In this document: in pieces, positions 10,017 to 18,346 of the stretch | Position numbering within the stretch: position 1 is the stretch's first letter | How the letters are laid out: every line of letters begins with the position of its first letter | Source: an uncultured Actinomycetes bacterium | GTDB lineage: Bacteria; Actinomycetota; Actinomycetes; Nanopelagicales; Nanopelagicaceae | Length of the DNA stretch: 64,000 nucleotides | Reading direction: 5' to 3' | Assembly (NCBI GenBank): GCA_903834515.1 | Contig: CAILJM010000036.1 | Span: 62,001-126,000, forward strand | The notes under the pieces: generated by a model | The model's database searches: none | Told to the model about the DNA's origin: nothing | What the model saw: only the letters and a program-made list of their open reading frames with translations | Made by a program: the position numbers and the translations under genes

Positions 10017-10946
10017 ATGACTCTTTATAACAACATCACCGAAATCGTAGGTAATACTCCACTCGTCAAGATCAACAATATTACTGACGGTGCAAAGGCA
10101 AATGTCTTTGCAAAACTTGAGTTTTATAACCCAACGAGTACGGTAAAAGATCGCATCGGAATCGCGATGGTTGATGCAGCAGAGAAGAGTGGGCAACTCA
10201 AACCAGGTGGAACGATTGTCGAAGCAACATCAGGCAATACCGGCATCGCACTCGCAATGGTTGGCGCAGCACGTGGTTACAAGGTGATTCTTACAATGCC
10301 AGAATCAATGTCAAAGGAGCGCCGTGCACTGCTTCGAGCATTTGGCGCGGAGTTAGTTCTCACTCCGGCTCCTGAAGGCATGAATGGTGCGGTCGCGAAG
10401 GCTGAAGAACTCGGAAATGAGCCAGGATCAGTACTTGTTCGTCAATTCGCAAATGAAGCAAACCCAGCAATTCACCGTGCAACTACAGCGGAAGAAATCT
10501 GGCGTGATACAAATGGCGAAGTCGATATTTTCATCGCGGGTGTCGGCACAGGCGGCACGATCACTGGCGTAGGTGGACGTCTCAAAGAATTAAAGCCAAG
10601 CGTGAAGATCATCGCTGTTGAGCCAGAAGCTTCACCGCTGCTTAATGGCGGAAAGCCAGGACCACATCCAATTCAAGGTATTGGGGCTAACTTCATTCCA
10701 GAGATCCTTGATCGAAATGTTTATGATGAAGTCATCGATGCGCCAAATGATCAGACACTCGCCTTTGCGCGCCGCGCGGCAAAAGAGGAGGGAATTCTTG
10801 CCGGAATTTCTTCAGGTGCTGCACTGTGGGCCGCTCATCAGGTGGCAAATCGTCCAGAGAATGAAGGAAAGAATATTGTCGTCCTTCTCGCATCCTTCGG
10901 AGAGCGCTATCTTTCAACGGTTCTCTACGCAGATTTGATGGACTAA
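10017..10946 (+). CDS. cysK: Cysteine synthase (O-acetylserine sulfhydrylase)
   Basis: 309 residues. A PLP enzyme that makes cysteine from O-acetylserine and sulfide. The PLP lysine lies in [11 protein letters not shown], the substrate loop is [10 protein letters not shown] and the phosphate-binding glycine loop is [12 protein letters not shown]. The length is normal for CysK. cysE follows 10 bp downstream, so substrate supply and use are in one operon. The start has no ribosome-binding site and probably gives a leaderless transcript. Confidence 0.96.
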   Translation: MTLYNNITEIVGNTPLVKINNITDGAKANVFAKLEFYNPTSTVKDRIGIAMVDAAEKSGQLKPGGTIVEATSGNTGIALAMVGAARGYKVILTMPESMSKERRALLRAFGAELVLTPAPEGMNGAVAKAEELGNEPGSVLVRQFANEANPAIHRATTAEEIWRDTNGEVDIFIAGVGTGGTITGVGGRLKELKPSVKIIAVEPEASPLLNGGKPGPHPIQGIGANFIPEILDRNVYDEVIDAPNDQTLAFARRAAKEEGILAGISSGAALWAAHQVANRPENEGKNIVVLLASFGERYLSTVLYADLMD

Positions 10947-10949
10947 AGT
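10944..10949 (+). promoter_or_regulatory. Possible internal -10 element, cysE
   Basis: TAAAGT overlaps the cysK stop codon and ends 7 nt before the cysE ATG. It may allow separate leaderless transcription of cysE. Confidence 0.4.
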
Positions 10950-10956
10950 TCCTTTT

Positions 10957-11454
10957 ATGCCTTTCCATTTCAAAGAAGATCTGGAAAACGCGATTAAGCG
11001 CGATCCTGCCGCTCGAAGCAAACTAGAAGTTTTTTTGGTCTACCCCGGGGTCCACGCAATCTGGGGTTACCGATGGGCGAATTTCTTGTGGCGCCACAAT
11101 CTCAAGCTTGCCGCTCGAGTACATATGGCATGGGTTCGATCCGTCACCGGAATTGAGATTCACCCAGGCGCAACCATCGGCCGACGATTCTTCATTGATC
11201 ATGGCATGGGCGTGGTGATCGGAGAAACCTCGATAATTGGTGATGATGTTTTGATGTATCACGATGTAACTCTTGGGGCTCGCGGTTACATCATCGGCAA
11301 GCGCCATCCCACCATTGGCAACCGAGTGGTTCTCGGCGCTGGCGCGCGCATTATCGGAGACATCAAAGTCCACGATGACGCGACCGTTCCAACAAATGCC
11401 ACGATTGTGAAAGATCATGGCCCAAAATTCAGCGCGAGCAATTACTCTATCTAG
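10957..11454 (+). CDS. cysE: Serine O-acetyltransferase
   Basis: 165 residues, the short actinobacterial form that lacks most of the N-terminal helical domain of enteric CysE. It acetylates serine to O-acetylserine for CysK. The left-handed beta-helix is clear: IHPGATIGRRFFIDHG, then VIGETSIIGDDVLMYHDVTLG, with the acetyl-CoA-site residues of the family. It ends in SASNYSI, whose final Ile fits CysE tails that insert into the CysK active site to form the cysteine synthase complex; that interaction is inferred. Confidence 0.95.
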   Translation: MPFHFKEDLENAIKRDPAARSKLEVFLVYPGVHAIWGYRWANFLWRHNLKLAARVHMAWVRSVTGIEIHPGATIGRRFFIDHGMGVVIGETSIIGDDVLMYHDVTLGARGYIIGKRHPTIGNRVVLGAGARIIGDIKVHDDATVPTNATIVKDHGPKFSASNYSI

Positions 11455-11550
11455 ATGCGCGCTCTCTTCATCCTCGTATTAACTCTCGGCTCCCTTTTCT
11501 TGATGCTGATTCTTGCCAAGGGAGCGAGTTCATACCGTCCTAAAAAATAG
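11455..11550 (+). CDS. Small single-helix membrane protein (31 aa)
   Basis: A 31-codon frame whose ATG abuts the cysE stop codon. It encodes MRALFILVLTLGSLFLMLI, one hydrophobic helix, followed by a short polar tail ending YRPKK. Direct abutment suggests translation by reinitiation after cysE. Unrecognised. It could be a chance frame, but the composition (one helix plus basic tail) is typical of real small membrane proteins. Confidence 0.45.
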   Translation: MRALFILVLTLGSLFLMLILAKGASSYRPKK

Positions 11551-11560
11551 GGCGCTTGCC

Positions 11561-11610
11561 TATTATTGCTTGTTATTGCTTGTTATTGCTTGTTATTGCC
11601 TCTTATTGCC
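11561..11610. repeat. Five tandem 10-bp repeats (TGTTATTGCT type)
   Basis: Five consecutive decamers: TATTATTGCT, two TGTTATTGCT, TGTTATTGCC and TCTTATTGCC. The last one contains the stop codon of the minus-strand membrane gene. There are no spacers and the unit is too short for CRISPR; replication slippage is the simplest origin. Confidence 0.9.
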
Positions 11611-11965
11611 AGGCCCCAGCGATAATGAAATTAAGTACTGAAAGTCCAACCAAGGTCATCCAGCTATTCTTTGAGATTGATGACTTCTTTGAATCACGGA
11701 ATGCGATTCCAAGAATTGCTGCCAAGACGACGAATTTAATCCCAAATTTTGTATGGTTGAGAAGGGCGATTGTATTGTCGCTGTTGTGGCGCATTGCATT
11801 GATGACGATCATCGCAATTCCAAGGACCATAGCGGTCAGGCCAGCATGAATGACGCCATTCGGCACCTTTTTGACAGCTTTTCTACCTTCGGCGAGAAGG
11901 AGCCCAATCATTCCAAGGACTGTCAGTACGTGAAGCACAATGAGGATCGAATACGTAGTTTTCAT
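11603..11965 (-). CDS. Four-helix hypothetical membrane protein
   Basis: 120 residues with four predicted hydrophobic helices (about 5-25, 38-58, 70-90, 100-118) separated by short charged loops (AEGRKAVKKVPN; FRDSKKSSISKN). No catalytic motif is recognised. The ATG is preceded by TACCCT ending 7 nt upstream and no Shine-Dalgarno, so it is likely leaderless. It is followed immediately by the decamer repeat. Function unknown. Confidence 0.7.
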   Translation of the reverse strand: MKTTYSILIVLHVLTVLGMIGLLLAEGRKAVKKVPNGVIHAGLTAMVLGIAMIVINAMRHNSDNTIALLNHTKFGIKFVVLAAILGIAFRDSKKSSISKNSWMTLVGLSVLNFIIAGAWQ

Positions 11966-11972
11966 AACCCCA

Positions 11973-11978
11973 AGGGTA
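11973..11978 (-). promoter_or_regulatory. -10 element, leaderless membrane gene
   Basis: TACCCT on the minus strand ends 7 nt before the ATG at 11965. Confidence 0.45.
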
Positions 11979-11986
11979 CAGGCGAG

Positions 11987-12331
11987 TTATTGGGATTTAC
12001 GGCTCTTCTTGATTTGCAGCCAGAGCGTGTATGCAGAGGTGATCGCTAAACCGCCGATAATCAGGGCAAATATGAGCAGGGTTTGCCGAGATGCGTTGTG
12101 GGCGTAGTAGAGGATATAAAACTGAGGGAGTGCAAAATTTATCGCCGCCAGCCAACCCCACTTATTAACCTCGTGGAGTCGTCTCTTGACGACAGCAACG
12201 ACGAGTCGTGAAGTCGCAATGCCATAGAACCATGAGGTAGGTAAATCAATAATGAAATATATGAACCAATGGGCACCATATTTAGTGAGCGTCTTCCACA
12301 CTACATATGTGGCGACAAATGTGTAGAGCAC
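11987..12331 (-). CDS. Hypothetical membrane protein
   Basis: 114 residues from a GTG at 12331, with about three hydrophobic segments (IYFIIDLPTSWFYGIA; AAINFALPQFYILYY; LLIFALIIGGLAIT) and a basic tail. The frame stays open 27 codons further upstream, directly to the rhodanese-gene stop, but without an ATG, GTG or TTG, so a rare start or the GTG must be used. The run VATYVVWKTLTKYGAHWFI looks conserved-protein-like. Not recognised; it may be co-transcribed with trhO. Confidence 0.6.
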   Translation of the reverse strand: MLYTFVATYVVWKTLTKYGAHWFIYFIIDLPTSWFYGIATSRLVVAVVKRRLHEVNKWGWLAAINFALPQFYILYYAHNASRQTLLIFALIIGGLAITSAYTLWLQIKKSRKSQ

Positions 12332-12390
12332 TACCGTCGAAGCAAATGCTCTCTCCCAAAATCTCTGGCGAGAGGTTGGAGAAACGCTAA

Positions 12391-13299
12391 TCAGCCACTC
12401 ATCTCATGGTCGTGCTGCTTTGAGGGATCATGCGGGCAAGCACGCGTTGCAGCGTTGGCACCACATGGTTCGCATAGAAGTGCGAGCTGATGACAAGAGG
12501 CAGTTGTGCAGTTATAGAACTGACGGGTTGGTGCTTTGCAATTATCGCACTCACCGATCAGCGCTGGATTTGCGGCAAAATCAATAGATAGACGATTATC
12601 AAAGGTGTAAAGCGAACCTTCCCATAGCCCATCATTACCAAACTTATTTCCATAGCGAACAATGCCACCATCAATTTGATAGACCTCGTTGAAGCCTCGA
12701 TTCTTCATGACAACCGAGAGAATCTCACAACGAATACCACCAGTGCAGTATGTGACGATTGGCTTATCCTTGAGGTGGTCGTACTTTCCACTTTCAATTT
12801 CCTCGACAAATTGTTGAGATGAAGTCACATCAGGGACGATGGCGTTCTTAAACTTTCCGATCTTCGCTTCGAAAGCGTTACGACCGTCAAAGAAGACAAC
12901 CTCATCGCCACGTTCTGCAACAAGTTGATCTACTTGGAATGGCTTGAGGTGAATACCGCCACCTACGACGCCATTCTCATCAACTTTAATCTCATCGGGA
13001 TTTCCAAATGCAACAAGCTCTTTCTTCGCCTTCACGCTCAGGCGAGGGAATTCACTGCCAGTGCCCTCCGACCATTTGAAATCGATCTTACGAAAACCTG
13101 GATACTTCTTCGTCGCCTTCACATATTTTTTGAGAGCAGACATATCTCCACCCACTGTGCCATTAATACCGTGAGGGGAGACCAAAATTCGTCCCTTGAT
13201 TCCAAGGCTCTCACACAGCGTCTTCTGCCAGAGCATGACCGCTTGCGGGTCAGCTATCGGCGTGAAGCTGTAATAGAGAAGTACCTTCTGTAAATCCAT
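12391..13299 (-). CDS. trhO: tRNA uridine(34) hydroxylase / rhodanese-like protein
   Basis: 302 residues of the UPF0176/YceA family. TrhO hydroxylates wobble uridine (ho5U34) in tRNA. Order of domains: an N-terminal acylphosphatase-like region, then a rhodanese domain with the active-site loop YCTGGIRCE (Cys followed by TGGIR), and a cysteine-rich C-terminal tail (CDNCKAP, CEPC, CPHD) that likely binds zinc. TAGAAT lies 6 nt before the ATG with no Shine-Dalgarno, so the mRNA is probably leaderless. Confidence 0.93.
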   Translation of the reverse strand: MDLQKVLLYYSFTPIADPQAVMLWQKTLCESLGIKGRILVSPHGINGTVGGDMSALKKYVKATKKYPGFRKIDFKWSEGTGSEFPRLSVKAKKELVAFGNPDEIKVDENGVVGGGIHLKPFQVDQLVAERGDEVVFFDGRNAFEAKIGKFKNAIVPDVTSSQQFVEEIESGKYDHLKDKPIVTYCTGGIRCEILSVVMKNRGFNEVYQIDGGIVRYGNKFGNDGLWEGSLYTFDNRLSIDFAANPALIGECDNCKAPTRQFYNCTTASCHQLALLCEPCGANAATRACPHDPSKQHDHEMSG

Positions 13300-13305
13300 G
13301 GTCCA

Positions 13306-13311
13306 ATTCTA
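13306..13311 (-). promoter_or_regulatory. -10 element, leaderless trhO
   Basis: TAGAAT on the minus strand ends 6 nt before the ATG at 13299; the SulP stop codon is only 9 bp from the trhO start. Confidence 0.6.
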
Positions 13312-14565
13312 CCGAGTTTTGATTCTCACATGAACCCGCGATATCCAGTACGCGATTACACCTACGCCTATTCCCCAGATCAAATCCACTGAAATGACGA
13401 CTATTGCCGTCAGAATGAAGATGGCGGCATGGACTGGCGAGCCTCGAAAGATTTTGAGCATTGTGGCCTTATTGAATATTCTAAAACTTGTACCGATGAG
13501 GACTCCGGCGATTGCGGCTCGCGGAATCTGAGAGAAGAGTGGTGCAAGGAAGATAGTGATGAGCAATAAGAAAAGTGCATGGAGCATTGCTGCAACTCGA
13601 GAGTTAGCGTGGGAGCGGACGTTCACATTTGTTCTCGCGATTGCCCCAGTCGAAGGCATGCCGCCGGCAAGAGTCGCAAAAAGAGTTGCTAATCCCTGAC
13701 CCATGAGCTCTTGATTTGGCCGAAACTCTTGCTCCTTTGGAATATTCATTAACTCATCTGCAACTCGCGCGGCGAGTAGAGCCTCGATGGCAGCGAGAAG
13801 GGCGATAGAGAGCGCTGGATACAGAAGTGATGTGAAGTGGGAGCCAGCAAGATGTAATGGAGTCCACTCCGCAACGTTGCGGGGAAGTGAACCAATCTGA
13901 TCTGTTCTTATATTAAATACTTTCACAATCACCGTAGCGATGATCAGAGCAGCGAAACTCGCCGGCACATAGGGCTTTATATTGAATCGCTCTAGAAGCT
14001 TTACAAGGTTAAATTTTATGAGAAGCGTCAACGCAACAACAGCTAATGTCCACCAGTGAAGTCCGAGCGAAAGAGCGTTCTGCATCGTATGAAATGCAAC
14101 GGGAATGGTTCTCTCACCGGCTCCCTTTGCCACACCAAGTGCCGAAGGCAATTGTTGAAGTGCAATGACGACTGCAATCCCTACGGTGAATCCCTCTACA
14201 ACCGGCTCCGGAACTCGTTTAATCATTGCGCCAATCCGCAACGCGGCCATAACAAAAAGAATAATTGCAGCCATGGCGCCTAAAAGTGGAATTGCGCTCA
14301 CTCCAAATTTAGCGATAACTGGCAATAAGACGACAGTCATTGCTCCGGTCGGGCCGCTCACTTGAAAACGTGAACCTCCAAAGAGAGCGGCGATAAACCC
14401 AGCGATAATGGCGGTCGCAATTCCTGAGGCAGCTGACATGCCTGAGGTGATTCCAAAACCTATGGCAAGAGGAAGCGCGACAATCGAAACGGTAAGTCCT
14501 GCTACGAAATCTGCAACCCACTCCCGCCTCGTAGAGGGAAAGTCGCTACGTTGTAATAGACCCAC
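13309..14565 (-). CDS. SulP/SLC26 family anion transporter without STAS domain
   Basis: 418-residue multi-helix permease. The N-terminus has the SulP signature region (FVAGLTVSIVALPLAIGFGITSGM) and FGGSRFQVSGPTGAMTVVL, the substrate-site helix of the family. It ends at ISRVHVRIKTR, right after the membrane domain. The cytoplasmic STAS domain present in most SulP proteins is missing and no frame encoding it follows. Sulfate, bicarbonate or another anion are possible substrates. GTG start at 14565. It lies upstream of trhO on the same strand. Confidence 0.88.
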   Translation of the reverse strand: MGLLQRSDFPSTRREWVADFVAGLTVSIVALPLAIGFGITSGMSAASGIATAIIAGFIAALFGGSRFQVSGPTGAMTVVLLPVIAKFGVSAIPLLGAMAAIILFVMAALRIGAMIKRVPEPVVEGFTVGIAVVIALQQLPSALGVAKGAGERTIPVAFHTMQNALSLGLHWWTLAVVALTLLIKFNLVKLLERFNIKPYVPASFAALIIATVIVKVFNIRTDQIGSLPRNVAEWTPLHLAGSHFTSLLYPALSIALLAAIEALLAARVADELMNIPKEQEFRPNQELMGQGLATLFATLAGGMPSTGAIARTNVNVRSHANSRVAAMLHALFLLLITIFLAPLFSQIPRAAIAGVLIGTSFRIFNKATMLKIFRGSPVHAAIFILTAIVVISVDLIWGIGVGVIAYWISRVHVRIKTR

Positions 14566-14583
14566 CCTTGCAAGGTACTCCTC

Positions 14584-15336
14584 TTATCGCGATGTGTAAC
14601 CACCATCAACGACAAGTTGGGCACCTGTGATGAAAGAGGCTTTATCTGAGAGTAGAAAGAGAACCAGATCGGCAACTTCGTTAGCCGTTCCTAGGCGACC
14701 CATTGGATGGAGAGCGATAATTCCAGCCAGAGCTTCTTTGGGAAGAGTTCCAAGCAGCGGCGTATCAATATATCCAGGATGTACTGAGTTTATTCTGACC
14801 TTCTTATCGGCATAACTGATTGCAGCCGCCTTGGTCATCCCAGTTATTCCATGTTTAGCGGTAACGTAAGGAAGAGCGCCTCCATCACCAACGAGCCCCA
14901 AAATCGAAGATGTATTCACAATTGAACCACCTCCTGATTCGATGATTGCTGGAACTTCGAAGTGCATTCCATAAAAAACGGAGTCGAGATTGGTATGCAT
15001 AAGGGCCTTATAACCCTCAATATCAATATCTCCTACCGGACCCATTGGGCCGCCAACTCCAGCATTATTGAAAGCGAGATGCAGCCCGCCATACGTTTTC
15101 ACCGCGAGATCTACAGCTGCTTTCACATCATCTGCTTTACCGACATCCCCGCCAATCGCTACCGCTTCTCCGCCTGAAGAGACGATCTGTTCCACAACTT
15201 TCATTGCGGGCTCAAGGTGGACGTCATTGACGACTACCTTCGCACCATAGAGAGCGAGTTCAAGAGCAACTGCTTTTCCGATTCCTGAACCGCCGCCAGT
15301 AATAAGCGCCACTTTTCCTGCAAAATTCTTGTTCAT
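14584..15336 (-). CDS. SDR family oxidoreductase
   Basis: 250 residues. Classical short-chain dehydrogenase: nucleotide motif TGGGSGIGKA, NNAG motif, catalytic Ser in VNTSSILG and YVTAKHG (YxxxK). The ATG at 15336 is chosen because GAAGGA lies 7 nt upstream; a longer frame to 15369 exists. The ending GAQLVVDGGYTSR is typical of the 3-oxoacyl-ACP reductase or alcohol dehydrogenase-like group. Substrate unknown. Confidence 0.9.
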   Translation of the reverse strand: MNKNFAGKVALITGGGSGIGKAVALELALYGAKVVVNDVHLEPAMKVVEQIVSSGGEAVAIGGDVGKADDVKAAVDLAVKTYGGLHLAFNNAGVGGPMGPVGDIDIEGYKALMHTNLDSVFYGMHFEVPAIIESGGGSIVNTSSILGLVGDGGALPYVTAKHGITGMTKAAAISYADKKVRINSVHPGYIDTPLLGTLPKEALAGIIALHPMGRLGTANEVADLVLFLLSDKASFITGAQLVVDGGYTSR

Positions 15337-15380
15337 ATGAACATCCTTCGTCGATAGATGAGAACTCACCTATCTGCAAG

Positions 15381-15887
15381 CTAACACTCGTTCCTCACCG
15401 AAGCATCACTGACGATGATCGATTTCGCACCCGTCGCAGCGAGAAGTTCGGCAAAAGAAGTCGGAAATACGGCATGAGGATGTCCTGATGCCGCCCAGAC
15501 AACTTGATAATCGTTAAGCGCTACATCGATCAGGATTGTGGCGGGGTTTAGCCAGCCGATTGGTGCGACTCCACCAACGGAATAACCACTTCGCACTTTC
15601 ACGTAATTGGCATCAGCCCGACCAAGAGAGTCGATTCCCAAAGTTCTTGCCACGAGATCGGTATCTATGCGGTGCCGACCACTTGTAATGATGAGCACTG
15701 GTGATGAGTCCGGTAATTGAAAGACGAGTGAGGAAGCGATTTGCCCAACATCAACCCCGAGCGCAGAAGCGGCATCTTGTGCGGTACGCGCGCTCTCGCT
15801 CAAAACAGTGACTTCACCTTGAAGTCCAAGTGAATTTTTCGCTTCTATAAAGCGCTTTACGGCCGCTTTTTCCAACACGCCATCCAT
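15381..15887 (-). CDS. YbaK/EbsC family aminoacyl-tRNA deacylase
   Basis: 168 residues. The fold hydrolyses misacylated tRNAs such as Cys-tRNAPro. Family landmarks visible are TAQDAASALGVDVGQIASSLVF, the central GRHRIDTDLVARTLG and GGVAPIGW, the substrate-loop motif. TAGACT lies 6 nt before the ATG, with no ribosome-binding site. It is divergent from the aquaporin gene, whose start is only 52 bp away. Confidence 0.9.
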   Translation of the reverse strand: MDGVLEKAAVKRFIEAKNSLGLQGEVTVLSESARTAQDAASALGVDVGQIASSLVFQLPDSSPVLIITSGRHRIDTDLVARTLGIDSLGRADANYVKVRSGYSVGGVAPIGWLNPATILIDVALNDYQVVWAASGHPHAVFPTSFAELLAATGAKSIIVSDASVRNEC

Positions 15888-15893
15888 AGTGGA

Positions 15894-15899
15894 AGTCTA
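15894..15899 (-). promoter_or_regulatory. -10 element, leaderless ybaK-like gene
   Basis: TAGACT on the minus strand ends 6 nt before the ATG at 15887. Confidence 0.6.
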
Positions 15900-15927
15900 C
15901 AACCGCGATTTCTTTCTCTTCTGCCTT

Positions 15928-15933
15928 CATAAT
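15928..15933 (+). promoter_or_regulatory. -10 element, leaderless aquaporin gene
   Basis: CATAAT ends 6 nt before the ATG at 15940. It faces the ybaK-type -10 on the other strand, 28 bp away. Confidence 0.5.
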
Positions 15934-15939
15934 TGCCCC

Positions 15940-16665
15940 ATGACACATCTACTTCGTAAATCATTCGCAGAATTCCTTGGAACTGCACTTCTCATGGTCG
16001 CAGTTGTCGGCTCATCAATCATGGGCTTTAGCTCAACTCAGGATCCTGTATTGGCTCTCTTCATCACTGCCTTCACGATCATCCTCGCACTCGGTTGCGT
16101 GACCTTTATCTTCGGTTCGATCAGCGGTGGTTACTTCAACCCTGCTCTCACCTTTGCCGAGTTCATAGCGAAGCGCCTTGATATCTCAGAGCTCTTTGCC
16201 TATATCGCAGCCCAGCTCGTTGGTGCATTCGCCGGTACCGTCCTTGCAAATTACCTTGCTAATCAAAAGGCGATCTCTCACTCGACTCGTTCGGTGAAGG
16301 GACTTCACTCTTACATCACTGAAGTGCTCATCGTCGCTGGTCTAGTTCTCATTCTTCAGCTTCTTATTCACCAGTACAACGATCACCTTGCGCCGATCGC
16401 AATTCCAGCGTGGATCGGTAGCGCATTTCTCTTCACTGCCTCATTTAGCATTGCAAACCCTGCAGCAATCTTCGGCCGCATGTGGACGAACGCTCCTGGC
16501 GGTACTGACGTAAAGTCTGGCTTACTCTTGATCGCAGCAGATGTCATCGGAGTCGTCCTCGCCCTTGCCATCGTTGCAGTCTTGACCGCTGGAGACGATG
16601 ATCTAGATGGCCTGGCCTACCTCACTGAGGAAGAGTTTGTAGAAGCAACAGATCACACGATCTAA
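15940..16665 (+). CDS. MIP/aquaporin family channel
   Basis: 241 residues and six helices. The first half-helix loop has GGYFNPALTF and the second has SIANPAAIFGRMWT. In typical aquaporins the second NPA is followed by Arg (NPAR), part of the selectivity filter. Here an Ala follows and the first Arg is four residues later, as in a bacterial aquaporin group often linked to arsenic resistance; no ars gene is nearby. The acidic C-terminal tail (GDDDLDGLAYLTEEEF) is cytoplasmic. Start at 15940 rather than 15889 because of the -10 six bases upstream and the family N-terminus. A strong terminator follows. Confidence 0.88.
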   Translation: MTHLLRKSFAEFLGTALLMVAVVGSSIMGFSSTQDPVLALFITAFTIILALGCVTFIFGSISGGYFNPALTFAEFIAKRLDISELFAYIAAQLVGAFAGTVLANYLANQKAISHSTRSVKGLHSYITEVLIVAGLVLILQLLIHQYNDHLAPIAIPAWIGSAFLFTASFSIANPAAIFGRMWTNAPGGTDVKSGLLLIAADVIGVVLALAIVAVLTAGDDDLDGLAYLTEEEFVEATDHTI

Positions 16666-16674
16666 ATCCACTTC

Positions 16675-16722
16675 AAAAATCCCTCTCCAGCCTCGTAAGA
16701 AATGGGCTGGAGAGGGATTTTT
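16675..16722 (+). terminator. Rho-independent terminator after aquaporin gene
   Basis: An 18-bp inverted repeat built on CCCTCTCCAGCC / GGCTGGAGAGGG with flanking A and T runs and a 12-nt loop. The T-run serves the plus strand. Confidence 0.9.
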
Positions 16723-16734
16723 CATGAAATGGGG

Positions 16735-16740
16735 AATACT
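16735..16740 (+). promoter_or_regulatory. -10 element, leaderless amidotransferase gene
   Basis: AATACT ends 6 nt before the ATG at 16747, just after the aquaporin terminator. Confidence 0.45.
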
Positions 16741-16746
16741 TCTCCC

Positions 16747-17439
16747 ATGCGCATCCTCGCTATTCAAAATGATGAGACCGATCCACCACACCTTGCTGGG
16801 CGATGGCTTGAAGAACAAGGTCATGAAATCGTCGTGCTCCATGCCTATCGCGGTGAAGCGGTGCCGTCGACAGTGCCTGCTGATATCGATGCTCTCATGC
16901 CACTTGGTGGACATATGGGCGCACTCGATGATCACATCGCACCTTGGTTGGTCAATGAACGGGCGATGATTGTCGATGCCGCAAAGCGAGATATTCCAAT
17001 CTTTGCGATCTGCCTCGGTGCTCAACTCGTCGCTGCCTCGCTCGGCGGAGAAGTTCGTCGCTCGCCAGAAGCTGAGATCGGTATCTATGAGATCACATCG
17101 ACGCAAGTCGCTGATCCAGTCTTCGATCTCACTGCCGGAACTATCGCAGCCCAATGGCATGAAGATATTGTGACAAAGTTGCCGGAAGGTGCAGTACGAC
17201 TTGCTAGCAGCCCGCTCTGTGAAAACCAGATTTATAAATTTGGGCCAAAGAGTTATGCGGTGCAATTCCATCCCGAGATCGATGCTTCGATTATTAAGAC
17301 ATGGGAAGCGAATGCGGATAATGCCTTCATCGAATCTGGTAAATCCAGCGTTGAATCTGAAGTTGCTGCCGTCGAACCCCAACTCTTTGAGATCTGGAAA
17401 CCAACGGTTCAGCGTTGGGGAGCACTCATTAAGGAGTAA
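16747..17439 (+). CDS. Class I glutamine amidotransferase (GMP synthase-type domain)
   Basis: 230 residues. The nucleophile elbow is FAICLGAQLVA (Cys) and the His/Glu pair is in VQFHPEID. A stand-alone GATase1 domain like this resembles the amidotransferase half of GMP synthase but lacks the synthetase half, so it probably hydrolyses glutamine or a gamma-glutamyl compound. It lies near a gamma-glutamyl ligase-like gene and a class II amidotransferase; a link to amine metabolism is inferred. ATG 16747 is chosen over 16702, which is inside the terminator stem. Confidence 0.85.
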   Translation: MRILAIQNDETDPPHLAGRWLEEQGHEIVVLHAYRGEAVPSTVPADIDALMPLGGHMGALDDHIAPWLVNERAMIVDAAKRDIPIFAICLGAQLVAASLGGEVRRSPEAEIGIYEITSTQVADPVFDLTAGTIAAQWHEDIVTKLPEGAVRLASSPLCENQIYKFGPKSYAVQFHPEIDASIIKTWEANADNAFIESGKSSVESEVAAVEPQLFEIWKPTVQRWGALIKE

Positions 17440-17442
17440 TCC

Positions 17443-18204
17443 TTACTGAGCAGTCATTCCACCATCTGCTGAGACGATCGAGCCGGTCATAAAGGACGAC
17501 TCATCCGAAGCCAAGAAGAGCACTAGGTTTGCAATTTCTCGTGGAGTACCAGGTCGGCCAATCGGTTGGAACGAATCGATCGTCTTGTAGACATGGTCTA
17601 ATCCGCCAAGCATCTTTGCGTGGGCGTGGTTGATGGGCGTATCTACCCATCCTGGGCAGATTGCATTGCAACGAACTCCGCTCTTTGCATAATCAAGGGC
17701 GATACCTCGAGTAAACATCACGATTGCACCCTTTGAAGCAGAGTAGACACTGAGGTATGGCTCCGAGACAAGTCCGTTGACACTCGACATATTGACGATA
17801 GAGCCGCTTCCTTGCGCAAGCATTGCTGGCAAGACTGCGCGCGTGAGATACATAGCGCCTTTGATATTGACCGAGAGAGTTCTATCGATCGTCTCATTAC
17901 TCACTTCATGAAAGACTCCGGGGAGATTGACGCCCGCGTTATTTACCAAGATATCGATCGTGCCGAACTCTGTGATCGCATCAGCGACTACGGCATCACA
18001 CTGCTGGTAATCAGAGATATCGATCGCCGCCGCTTTTGCGTGGCCACCTGTGGTGCGAATGAATTGTGCTACCGACTCCGCCGCCGCGCCATTGATATCA
18101 GCACAGATCACAGTGGCGCCTTCTTCAGCTAACCGAATCGCACTCGCTTCGCCAATCCCTGAGCCAGCTCCAGTAACGATTGCAACCTTTTTATCAACGC
18201 GCAT
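17443..18204 (-). CDS. SDR family oxidoreductase
   Basis: 253 residues. TGAGSGIGEA nucleotide loop, NNAG, NMSSVNG and YSASKGA give a complete catalytic set. GAGGAG precedes the ATG by 8 nt. It converges on the amidotransferase gene with 3 bp between stops. It is about 36% to 45% alike by eye, not computed, to the SDR at 14584-15336; both end in a VDGGYT/ADGGMT motif. Substrate unknown. Confidence 0.9.
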   Translation of the reverse strand: MRVDKKVAIVTGAGSGIGEASAIRLAEEGATVICADINGAAAESVAQFIRTTGGHAKAAAIDISDYQQCDAVVADAITEFGTIDILVNNAGVNLPGVFHEVSNETIDRTLSVNIKGAMYLTRAVLPAMLAQGSGSIVNMSSVNGLVSEPYLSVYSASKGAIVMFTRGIALDYAKSGVRCNAICPGWVDTPINHAHAKMLGGLDHVYKTIDSFQPIGRPGTPREIANLVLFLASDESSFMTGSIVSADGGMTAQ

Positions 18205-18296
18205 CTCTTGCTCCTCTTAATGCTCTAGTTCTTCTAGATCTTCTAGCAAATTAGATCTGTAGTAGTGATTCTAGTGATTTACATGATTTTGGATAA

Positions 18297-18332
18297 AACT
18301 AAAGCCGCTGGGAATCCCAGCGGCTTTAGCGA
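18297..18332 (-). terminator. Terminator after APC permease
   Basis: CTAAAGCCGCTGGG / CCCAGCGGCTTTAG with a 3-nt loop. On the minus strand it is followed by TTTTATCC, so it ends the permease transcript. Confidence 0.85.
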
Positions 18333-18346
18333 GTAACTTTTCGAAA

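Noticed and set aside
11561-11610. CRISPR-like array
   Set aside because: Units are 10 bp and contiguous with no spacers; no cas genes in the window.
16747-17439. GMP synthase
   Set aside because: The ATP pyrophosphatase and dimerisation domains are absent; only the amidotransferase domain is encoded.
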